64,000 nt of DNA, from positions 868,001 through 932,000 of the forward strand of contig JADJWK010000001.1 in NCBI GenBank assembly GCA_016716405.1. Reading direction: 5' to 3'. Positions 1-7,340 of the stretch are shown in pieces. The stretch is from Candidatus Melainabacteria bacterium. Lineage in GTDB: Bacteria > Cyanobacteriota > Vampirovibrionia > Obscuribacterales > Obscuribacteraceae. The notes under the pieces were generated by a model. That model was not told where the DNA came from, ran no database searches, and saw only the letters and a program-made list of their open reading frames with translations. The position numbers and the translations under genes were made by a program. Position 1 is the stretch's first letter. Every line of letters starts with the position of its first letter.

Positions 1-1507
1 TCAAGATTGATGTTCGCATGCGTGCCTGGATATTCTCGAAAATCAAATCCTGGCTTCCTTGTGGAATCTCGGTCAGGAGCTCTGAAAAGGCGCTGACCAT
101 CGCTTCCTGGGCTGCGGCGAAGGAAGCTCCGCCGGACTTCGTCTTGAAGAGCCTCTCGATATCGATGCCGAAAGGCTTGTGACCGATCAGTCGCATCTCG
201 TCCAGGCAGGCTGCTCTTATGTCTGCCACCGGCTCCACCGTAATGCCCAGATGCTTCATCAGGGCGATGGCGTTGTTCCTGGTTCTATCGGTAGTGCCGA
301 AGCCCGGCATGGTGTAGCCGTGAATGCTGGTTCGCGGCACTTTCATTGCGTCCATGGTCTTGCAGGCGACAAGCAATGCGAGAGTCGAGTCGAGACCCCC
401 TGATATTCCGAGGGTTATGCGCGGATTGCCGATTTTCTCCAGACGTTTGGCCAGACCTGCTATCTGAATCGAGAATATCTCTTCGCAGCGACCCTGCAAC
501 TCGACACTGTCGTCCGGAACGAACGGATGCGCTTCCACCGGCCGCGACAGCCGTCGCGGCGGCTTCTGAGGAATCTCGGCGACGAATGGAATCCTCGAAT
601 AGCTGCGATTGAGCCCGAGATTGAGGGTCGAGTCTCCGAAGCTGTTGGTTCTCATCCTGTCTATCTTGATCCGGTCCAGGTCGACATCGGTATAGTCCAG
701 GGCGGAGTGGCGCTCGAATCGCCTGGAGTCCACTACCAGGGTGCCATTGTCGGCGATCAGTCGATGCCCGCCGAAAACCACATCGGTGGTGGATTCATGG
801 ACACCGGAGCTGGCGTAGGCATAAACGGCGATACAACGAGCCGACTGATTGGTGATGAGTTCCCGGCGATAAGCCGCTTTTCCTATCAGCTCGTTGGTGG
901 AAGAGAGATTGCCGAGGACGGTGGCGCCGTTGAGAGCCTGTACCGAGCTGGGCGGCACGGGCAACCAGAGGTCTTCGCAAATTTCCACTCCCACGGTGAG
1001 ACCGCGAAAATTGCTGGCGGAAAAGAGCAGGTCCTCGCCGAAAGGCGTCTCGACGCCGTTCACTCGCAGGCTGCGGCTGCGACGGTTGGCGGCCGGTGCG
1101 AACCAGCGGTCCTCGTAGAACTCTTTGTAATTGGGAATACAGCATTTTGGCACGATTCCCAGCACTGTCCCCCGGCTCAGGGCCACGGCACAGTTGAAGA
1201 GCTGATCGTCGGCGGGTACCGGCATTCCCAGAAAGAGTAGACCGCCATATACGGTCTCAGTCGCCTGGCGGACGATTTCGAGTGCCTGCATCGCTCCGTC
1301 CAGGAGAGTAAGCTGGTGGAAGAGGTCGGCACAGGTATAGCCGGTAATCGACATCTCGGGAAGGAAGAGGACGCTGACTGAATTTTCGGAAGCGCGCTCC
1401 AGGACTTTGATAATCTCCATGGCATTGAAGCGACAGTCCGCCACCTTCAAAACAGGTGTTGCTGTTGCTACTCGCAAGAATCCAAAGTTCGGGCTGACAG
1501 CTCTCAT
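1..1507 (-). CDS. nadE: Glutamine-dependent NAD+ synthetase, second copy (C-terminus beyond left edge)
   Basis: The visible 502 residues carry an N-terminal nitrilase-type glutaminase with the expected Glu (FLPEMSITGYT), Lys (GIVPKCCIPN) and Cys (GVEICEDLW), then an ATP-pyrophosphatase with the P-loop GISGGLDST. Such enzymes amidate nicotinate adenine dinucleotide to NAD+ with ammonia channelled from glutamine. The gene starts at ATG 1507 (MRAVSPNFGF) behind a GAGGGG about 11 bases upstream and has no stop before the edge. It lies 86 bp downstream of the TPR gene on the same strand. It is clearly paralogous to the NadE part of the NadE-PncA fusion at 3245-6148 (for example, similar QARxRTxIL segments). 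Whether this copy also has a C-terminal nicotinamidase cannot be seen. Family assignment is secure. Confidence 0.93.
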   Translation of the reverse strand, partial: MRAVSPNFGFLRVATATPVLKVADCRFNAMEIIKVLERASENSVSVLFLPEMSITGYTCADLFHQLTLLDGAMQALEIVRQATETVYGGLLFLGMPVPADDQLFNCAVALSRGTVLGIVPKCCIPNYKEFYEDRWFAPAANRRSRSLRVNGVETPFGEDLLFSASNFRGLTVGVEICEDLWLPVPPSSVQALNGATVLGNLSSTNELIGKAAYRRELITNQSARCIAVYAYASSGVHESTTDVVFGGHRLIADNGTLVVDSRRFERHSALDYTDVDLDRIKIDRMRTNSFGDSTLNLGLNRSYSRIPFVAEIPQKPPRRLSRPVEAHPFVPDDSVELQGRCEEIFSIQIAGLAKRLEKIGNPRITLGISGGLDSTLALLVACKTMDAMKVPRTSIHGYTMPGFGTTDRTRNNAIALMKHLGITVEPVADIRAACLDEMRLIGHKPFGIDIERLFKTKSGGASFAAAQEAMVSAFSELLTEIPQGSQDLIFENIQARMRTSIL

Positions 1508-1593
1508 TGTCGCGAAAACCCCTCGAAATAGTGGAAGAGCATACCATCATATGCCCCGATCGAGCCTCCGGCGCTTTGCGCCTCTGATAATGT

Positions 1594-2640
1594 TCAGGGG
1601 AGCTCTGGAATCCTTGCCTGAATATCCCGACAGCGCTGCTCCACGAAGCGGGCCTGGTCCTCCCGATCCAGCTTTCGATTCGCTTCGGCGAGAAGATTGA
1701 GGGTGTCGATCATCACCGGATGCTCTTCGCAGTAGGAGCTTTTGAACCTTGCGAGAGCATTTTCAAGATGCTCTATGGCTTTCTCGAATCTGCCCCGGGC
1801 CAGGTGAAGCTCCCCGAGGTCTGTCTCGAAGGAACCCATGTCGGAGAAGCCCTCGTTGCGGTAGAGCTCCAGGGCAAGAGAGTAAGCCCGGAGCATGTGT
1901 TCTTCGGCTTGCTCGTATTCGTGTTTGCGCATAAAGAGCCGGCCGAGGTTCTGCCGGGACGAGAAGGCATGGACATGGGTTTCGGGGAGCTTCTCCTTGC
2001 GGATTTCGAAGATCGAGCGAGCCAGAGGCTCGGCCTCCTCGAGCCGGTTGGTATAAAGCAGCATGCGCAAAAGAAGGGACTGGTTGTACGATCTCTTGAT
2101 CGGATCGTCGAAAAGGTCTTCGGCAAGTGCGACTGCTTTTCGGGCTGCTGATTCGGCGATGTCGTAGAGGCGGCACGTCTCCATGATCCAGGAGCGCAGG
2201 TGATAAATGCTCGATAGAGTCGCTTTGTAAGCTCGAATCAGCTGCGGGTTCTCTTCGGTCTCGGTTGCTCTTCTCAAGGCATTCTCGGTGATAACCATGA
2301 CTCTAAGGTTGAGGTCGTGGGCCTCCTGGAGCCGTCCGAGGAGCAGTTTCCGGCTGGCCAGGGAATCGCCGACGGAGGCGAGAAGGAGGTTATTGCCCTG
2401 CTTTTTCACGATATCCATGGTCAGCTCGGCAAGCTCGAGAGCGTGCCCGGGATTGCCCGTGCACATCAGGCAACGGTCGATGACCCTGAGGATCTGGATG
2501 TCGAAAAAAGTTGCGTCCGGCTTGCCCCGGGGGAGCACTCCCGCCCGGGCGAGATACTGCTCCCCCAGCCTGACGGCGAGCCCGTAATTGCTCCGGTTCT
2601 CCAGGAAACGCAGGAATTTGTAGACCATTTCGGAGAGCAT
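1594..2640 (-). CDS. TPR-repeat protein
   Basis: The 348-residue product is almost entirely helical, with tetratricopeptide-like 34-residue units. Examples are the stretch with AEPLARSIFEIRKEKLPE and the later EQAEEHMLRAYSLALELY and FEKAIEHLENALARFKS. There is no signal peptide or catalytic motif. Repeats of this kind are protein-interaction scaffolds. It sits between the 81-residue gene (terminator at 2862-2897) and the second nadE, so it probably begins a TPR-nadE transcript. The start at 2640 has only a loose GGAAAAG upstream, and a downstream ATG is possible. Function unknown; a link to NAD metabolism is inferred only from position. Confidence 0.8.
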   Translation of the reverse strand: MLSEMVYKFLRFLENRSNYGLAVRLGEQYLARAGVLPRGKPDATFFDIQILRVIDRCLMCTGNPGHALELAELTMDIVKKQGNNLLLASVGDSLASRKLLLGRLQEAHDLNLRVMVITENALRRATETEENPQLIRAYKATLSSIYHLRSWIMETCRLYDIAESAARKAVALAEDLFDDPIKRSYNQSLLLRMLLYTNRLEEAEPLARSIFEIRKEKLPETHVHAFSSRQNLGRLFMRKHEYEQAEEHMLRAYSLALELYRNEGFSDMGSFETDLGELHLARGRFEKAIEHLENALARFKSSYCEEHPVMIDTLNLLAEANRKLDREDQARFVEQRCRDIQARIPELP

Positions 2641-2861
2641 GCTAAATCTTTTCCACTGTCCGCGACCGGATAATCCCGACGTCTTTCAGCCTGAACTCGG
2701 ACATTGTGGTTATTATCGAACTCTTTGAAAGCTTTGAGATCAATTCGACTGGCGGACACAAAGCTTCTGTGTTTCAGCGGAACCAGGGTCAGGTTGGTGG
2801 GTGGTGACTGGTGATCTTGAGAGATACTATAAAAACAAGTAGAAAACGGATGGAAAGGAAA

Positions 2862-2897
2862 CCCCGAAGAGCATGGGCGAGCCCATGCTCTCCGGGG
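2862..2897 (-). terminator. Terminator of the NAD salvage operon
   Basis: A 16-bp stem with one mismatch (arm AGAGCATGGGC and its complement around a 2-base centre) follows the 81-residue gene on the minus strand and is trailed by TTTCCTTT. A TACTATA box lies further downstream at 2825-2831, with a GTAG at 2839-2842. Confidence 0.85.
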
Positions 2898-2912
2898 GGA
2901 AGTCTCGTTACG

Positions 2913-3158
2913 CTACTCCCGCGGGAAGAGCGTCAGGACCGTCGGGTGACCCTTGTACTCGCCGGGGGCGGGCACGTCCTTCATCTTCTCCGGGATTTCG
3001 GTCTCGTCGAAGTTGAGGTAGTCGACATAGACCTTGATGAACTCGCCGTGGGCCCAGGCGTCGAGGACGATGGAGCCCTCTTTGACGAATTCCTGCTTGA
3101 ACGCAGCCACCGCCGCTTCGAGGTCGATCTTCTCGGGAGTGTTTTCCTTGGTGGTCAT
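2913..3158 (-). CDS. Small unknown acidic protein at the end of the NAD salvage operon
   Basis: The 81-residue protein (MTTKENTPEKIDLE... ending VLTLFPRE) starts at 3158 behind an AAAGGA at good spacing. A longer reading upstream in the same frame has no comparable site. It is acidic, has no membrane segment, and no motif I recognise. It follows the NadE-PncA gene by 86 bp and precedes a strong terminator, so it is probably the last cistron of the NAD salvage operon. It could be a small accessory subunit, but nothing in the sequence shows this. Confidence 0.75.
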   Translation of the reverse strand: MTTKENTPEKIDLEAAVAAFKQEFVKEGSIVLDAWAHGEFIKVYVDYLNFDETEIPEKMKDVPAPGEYKGHPTVLTLFPRE

Positions 3159-3244
3159 TATTGCCAGATCCTTTCTGGATGTTTGTTGAGTGTAGGGGCG
3201 CCACCACCATTGATGGCGCCCCGTAAGCTTCAGCCGGCCGTGGG

Positions 3245-6148
3245 TCAGGCCAGCTTGGGAAGGATGTCGATCATGTCGACGAGTTTGATCTTCTTGGCCT
3301 CGAGGTCGGCGAAGTGCTGCTCTTCGTCGCTCAGGGCGCGAACACCGTCGCGTACGACCCGGACCTTGATCTTCCTGCCCCGGTAGGTCTCGGCAGCCAG
3401 GTCGAAGGCTGTCCAGGAGACGCAGTAGCCGAGAGCGAGACCGACCAGGTCGGCATGGATCTCGTCGGCGCCGAGTCGCTCGGCTTCCGCCACCAGCCAT
3501 TCGATGAAGCCGGTGGACTTGCCGAGGAAGGGGAACTTCCGGCGGATGCTGCGCTTCGCCTTGCGGCCGTTGTCGTAGAGACCGCTGTAGGAGTCGACCC
3601 GCTTGTCCTGGCCCTTCTTGAAAGTGGCTGCCACCATCGACCGATCGAGGTCGGGGTGGAAGCCGTTGCCCGAAGGACCCTCACGACCGTCGATGCCGTG
3701 GTCGGTCCAGAGGCGCTGCTTGACGCCGTTGAGGATGATCATGTCGACGAAGGGCTGCTTGCCCTCGTGTTGCGAAGCGAAAGAGCCGTGGTCTTCCGGA
3801 TGGGCGTCCTGGAAGTCGACGACCAGATCGTATTCGTCCGAGCGCGAGAGCGCGTTGGCCACCGGCACGACCTTGTGTCCGTCAGGCACCGGCAGGGTGC
3901 CGTAAGGCATGAACGTATCGAGGATGTCGACACGGCCGAGCACGCGCAGGACTTTCACGTCCTTGCCGCGCCGTTTCACCGTCTTCAAAGTGATGGCTTC
4001 TCTCATGGCGGTCTTTTCCGTGGTTGCGGTTGACCGGCTGCCTTCCGGCTGCCAGTCGATTTCGGATGGCGCGCCTTTGACATAGGCCTCGAGCTCGGCG
4101 ACGAAGGCATCGGGCGCCGTATCGCTGGGCATGTGGCAGTCGTAGCGCGGGTTGAGGCTCACCGAGCCGAGCTTCACGCCGTCGGGCTGGCAGGAGTGCT
4201 TGAAGCGCTGGGTGATGAAACGCCAGATATACTGGCGCAGGCAGGCGAGCACTCCGGTGAGCGCGTAATCCTCCTTGAACCTGGCCCGGGTGGTCAGGTA
4301 GAGAATCTTGCTCGGAGCGCTTCCCCATCTGACCCAGTGGTAGAGGAAGAAGTCGCGCAGGTCCTTGGGACCCAGGGAGTCGTTGGACTTCTGGTGTTGC
4401 TGACCGTCCTTGCCCACTGGCAGGAGCTCGGGAGTCTCGGCGCCGGCGGCGATGTCGTTGAGAACATAGACCAGCTCGCCTTGCGCCTCGTTGGCTGCCA
4501 CCCAGCGGATGAGCAGGGCGATGAAAGTCTTGGCCACACCCGGATTGACCGAGTACATGGACATGTGGTCGGCGTTATAGGTGCACCAGCCGGCGGCAAG
4601 CTCGGTGAGGGTGCCTGTGCCGAGCACGAAGCCCGCGTTCATGAGGATGTCGGTGCGGGCCCGGGCTTGCTTGTTCTCGAAGTCGAGATCCTGGCTGCCC
4701 ACAGGCAACTCGCGCAGGCGGTCGACGAAGTCCTCGGTGGAGAGCCCGTCGAGGTTGATGCCGAAGGGCTTTTTGCCTTCCTGGCGCCAGGCCAGGAGGC
4801 AGCGCTCTTTGATGTCCACCTCCTTGATCGTGACGCCTTCGAGCTGCATCAGCTTCATGGCGTTGTTATAGGTTCGGCTGGTGGTGCCGAAACCGGGCAT
4901 GGTGAAGCAGTGCAGGAGGTGGCGGGGGATGCCGAGCTCATCGAATGCCTTGACCGCCACCAGGAGCATCTGTGTGGAGTCGGCACCGCCCGAGATACCG
5001 CCCACCGCCATCGCTTTGCCGCTGGCGGTGAGCTCGGCGACCACCTTGTCGCGTCCGCCCCGGAGCTTGATCAGGTAGCGCAGGCGCGTTTTGAGCGCCC
5101 GCACCTGGATCTTGAAGACCTGGCGGCAGCGCTTGTCGAGCGACTTCGGATCTTGCGGCACGAAAGGATAGCTGTCCAGCGGCCGGGCGAGATCGTCGGG
5201 AACCGCTCCCGCTTCAAGATCGAACTCGATGCGGTCGAAATCCAGAAGCGGTGTGAAGGCTCGCCGGCAGTCATGGAAAGTACCGTCCCGCATACGCTCG
5301 TGCACGACATGCTGGACGTCGACATCGGCGTAGCGGAAGGGCTCGGATTCGGAGAGGGGCTCGGCTTCGCTGAGAATGCCGCCGAGCTCTCCGATCAGGA
5401 GCTGCCCTCCATAGACCAGGTCGGTGGTGGACTCGCCATCACCGGCGGAGGCATATGCGTAGACAGCCTGAGATTGTGCCGAGTGCGCAGCCACCATGCT
5501 GCGGCGGTACTCGTCCTTGGCCACCAGCTCGTTGCTGGCGGAGAGGTTGAACAGAACCGTGGCACCACCGAGAGCCTGAAGGCGGTGAGGCGGGATGACC
5601 GCCCAGCCGTCCTCGCAGACTTCGATTCCGAATACGAGACCGGGGAAGTCCCGGGCCTCGAAGAGAAGATCGGTGCCGATCCGCACTTTCTGCCCGCACA
5701 GCGTGATGAATCGCTTTTTCAGCTTGTCGCCCCGGGTGAACCAGAGCTTCTCGTGAAACTCGCCGGCATTTGGCAGGTAGGTCTTGGGCACGACACCCAG
5801 GATCTCGCCCCGGCAGACGACCACTGCGCAGTTGAAGAGCTCGCCGTCGTACTCGATGGGAGCACCGACGAGGAGCACGCCCGAATAATCGCTGCGCGAG
5901 GCCTCGACGATTCTGGAGACTGATGTGAGGGCGTCCCTGCGCAAGACTTCCGAGCGGAAGTGGTTGGCGCAGGTATAAGCCGTGACACCGAGCTCGTTGA
6001 GGACGAGGAAGCTGGCTTCCACGCCCTGAGCGCGCTTCATCATGGCGATGATGCGGTCGGTGTTATAAGCGCAATTGCCCACCTCGACATCGTGGCTGCC
6101 CACGGCGATGCGGACAAAGCCGAACTGGCTTCGTTTTGTTCTTGTCAT
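3245..6148 (-). CDS. NadE-PncA fusion: NAD+ synthetase with C-terminal nicotinamidase
   Basis: Residues 1 to about 690 form a glutamine-dependent NAD+ synthetase. The glutaminase shows Glu in VLNELGVTAYT, Lys in GVVPKTYLPN and Cys in GIEVCEDGW; the synthetase P-loop is GGISGGADST. From about residue 715 the chain is a nicotinamidase: acidic residue in VDILDTFMPYG, metal site QDAHPEDHGSF, catalytic Lys in KKGQDKRVDSYSG, and nucleophilic Cys in GLALGYCVSWTAFDL. Both halves look complete. The nicotinamidase releases ammonia and nicotinate; the synthetase consumes ammonia, so direct ammonia coupling is a plausible inference. An in-frame ATG at 4006, about 10 bases after GGAAAAG, could also yield a free 253-residue nicotinamidase. 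The gene starts 9 bp after the prs stop codon, suggesting translational coupling. Confidence 0.95.
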   Translation of the reverse strand: MTRTKRSQFGFVRIAVGSHDVEVGNCAYNTDRIIAMMKRAQGVEASFLVLNELGVTAYTCANHFRSEVLRRDALTSVSRIVEASRSDYSGVLLVGAPIEYDGELFNCAVVVCRGEILGVVPKTYLPNAGEFHEKLWFTRGDKLKKRFITLCGQKVRIGTDLLFEARDFPGLVFGIEVCEDGWAVIPPHRLQALGGATVLFNLSASNELVAKDEYRRSMVAAHSAQSQAVYAYASAGDGESTTDLVYGGQLLIGELGGILSEAEPLSESEPFRYADVDVQHVVHERMRDGTFHDCRRAFTPLLDFDRIEFDLEAGAVPDDLARPLDSYPFVPQDPKSLDKRCRQVFKIQVRALKTRLRYLIKLRGGRDKVVAELTASGKAMAVGGISGGADSTQMLLVAVKAFDELGIPRHLLHCFTMPGFGTTSRTYNNAMKLMQLEGVTIKEVDIKERCLLAWRQEGKKPFGINLDGLSTEDFVDRLRELPVGSQDLDFENKQARARTDILMNAGFVLGTGTLTELAAGWCTYNADHMSMYSVNPGVAKTFIALLIRWVAANEAQGELVYVLNDIAAGAETPELLPVGKDGQQHQKSNDSLGPKDLRDFFLYHWVRWGSAPSKILYLTTRARFKEDYALTGVLACLRQYIWRFITQRFKHSCQPDGVKLGSVSLNPRYDCHMPSDTAPDAFVAELEAYVKGAPSEIDWQPEGSRSTATTEKTAMREAITLKTVKRRGKDVKVLRVLGRVDILDTFMPYGTLPVPDGHKVVPVANALSRSDEYDLVVDFQDAHPEDHGSFASQHEGKQPFVDMIILNGVKQRLWTDHGIDGREGPSGNGFHPDLDRSMVAATFKKGQDKRVDSYSGLYDNGRKAKRSIRRKFPFLGKSTGFIEWLVAEAERLGADEIHADLVGLALGYCVSWTAFDLAAETYRGRKIKVRVVRDGVRALSDEEQHFADLEAKKIKLVDMIDILPKLA

Positions 6149-6157
6149 GGAAATCTC

Positions 6158-7321
6158 TCAGGTCCTAGTCGGCTTGCCCTTCACCAGGGTCGAGGTCAGA
6201 AGGGAGGAAATCGAGACAACATTCAGGAAGTCGCTGGCCAGTTCCAGCGCCCGCGGGTGGCTGTCCGTGACGATGATGCGGGCGAACTTGCCCGAGTCTT
6301 CGATGCGCTTGATGGCATCCAGAGGCAGGATGCCGTGGGTGGAGATGGCCGCCACCGCCCTGGCGCCCTTCTTGAGATAGGCGTCAGCGGCGCCTATCAG
6401 GCTGCCACCGGTGCGAATCATGTCATCGTAGATGATCACGATCTGCCCTTCGACGTTGGCGCTGATGTCGAGCACTTCGGTGGTGCTGCCGCCGGTGCGG
6501 CGCTTGATGATGAAAGCCGGATGCACGGGCAGCCTGAGAGCTGCCATGTCACGGGCCAGGGACTCGACCCATTTGGCGCGGCCGGCGTCGGTGGAGGCCA
6601 GGCAGAACTGGTCGAGGTCAACCTCCACCTCGTCAGCCTTTCTTTCCTTCGCCTTCTTCAGGGCCTGGTCGACGTCCGGGGTGTGGCAGGTGATCACCCT
6701 GACCTTGGCCAGGGGACCCTCTTCGGTCTTGTTTGCAGCCTCGGCGGGGTCGATGGCCAGGTCGGCCGCCGCCTCGTTCTGGCAGTGCCGGGCGAGTTGG
6801 CGAGCCGCCTCGATGACCACTGGTTTGGCATAGACGTGCCGGGCGACGAGGTTGCCCTCGAAGTAGTAAGGGATGCCCTCGGAGTGCAGGTCCACCAGGT
6901 AGATGCGGTTGCCGCCCGGAGCCTTGGGAATCGACGAGAGCAGGCGAGCCCGGTACTTGGCCGGTGTCGCTTCTCCCTGGATGACCGCTCGCTCCTGGGT
7001 GGAGTAGCCGAAATAGGGGACCACGAGCTTGAGCCTGCCGGCGAAATTGTCCACCAGCATATTGCCCAGGTCGAAAAGCTCCATGGTCTCGCGGTCGTCG
7101 ATGGTGCCGCCGAGGAGAATCACCTCGCGGTCTTCCACGTCGCTCTGGAGGCAGCGGTAGCGCTCGCCGTCGGGAAACGGTTTGTCCTCGGTCTGAAGAG
7201 TGCCGTCCTTGCCGATGGACCGGGCCAGCTTGCCTGCCTCGAAAAGACCGGAGCTCATCATCTCGTCCCTGAGGGACTGATAACTTCCGGTCGCGAACAG
7301 AATCGGTTTGCGATAGCTCAT
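6158..7321 (-). CDS. prs: Ribose-phosphate pyrophosphokinase (PRPP synthetase) with an insertion
   Basis: The 387-residue protein has the family landmarks PYFGYSTQERA, DLHSEGIPYYF (metal/ribose-phosphate site, usually DLHAxQIQGFF), the KRR flexible loop (FIIKRRTGG) and the PRPP loop IIYDDMIRTGGSL. It would transfer pyrophosphate from ATP to ribose-5-phosphate, supplying the PRPP used by the adjacent PncB domain. It is about 70 residues longer than usual Prs; the extra sequence lies roughly at residues 165-235, between the DLH motif and the ASTDAG segment that replaces SPDxGG. The unusual DLH motif and the insertion suggest a divergent, perhaps differently regulated enzyme. It lies 19 bp after pncB and 9 bp before the NadE-PncA gene. 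Confidence 0.92.
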   Translation of the reverse strand: MSYRKPILFATGSYQSLRDEMMSSGLFEAGKLARSIGKDGTLQTEDKPFPDGERYRCLQSDVEDREVILLGGTIDDRETMELFDLGNMLVDNFAGRLKLVVPYFGYSTQERAVIQGEATPAKYRARLLSSIPKAPGGNRIYLVDLHSEGIPYYFEGNLVARHVYAKPVVIEAARQLARHCQNEAAADLAIDPAEAANKTEEGPLAKVRVITCHTPDVDQALKKAKERKADEVEVDLDQFCLASTDAGRAKWVESLARDMAALRLPVHPAFIIKRRTGGSTTEVLDISANVEGQIVIIYDDMIRTGGSLIGAADAYLKKGARAVAAISTHGILPLDAIKRIEDSGKFARIIVTDSHPRALELASDFLNVVSISSLLTSTLVKGKPTRT

Positions 7322-7340
7322 AGCTTGCCTTTCGATCGGG

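Noticed and set aside
4133..5923. 596-codon open frame opposite NadE-PncA
   Set aside because: Antisense shadow of a gene with all catalytic motifs.
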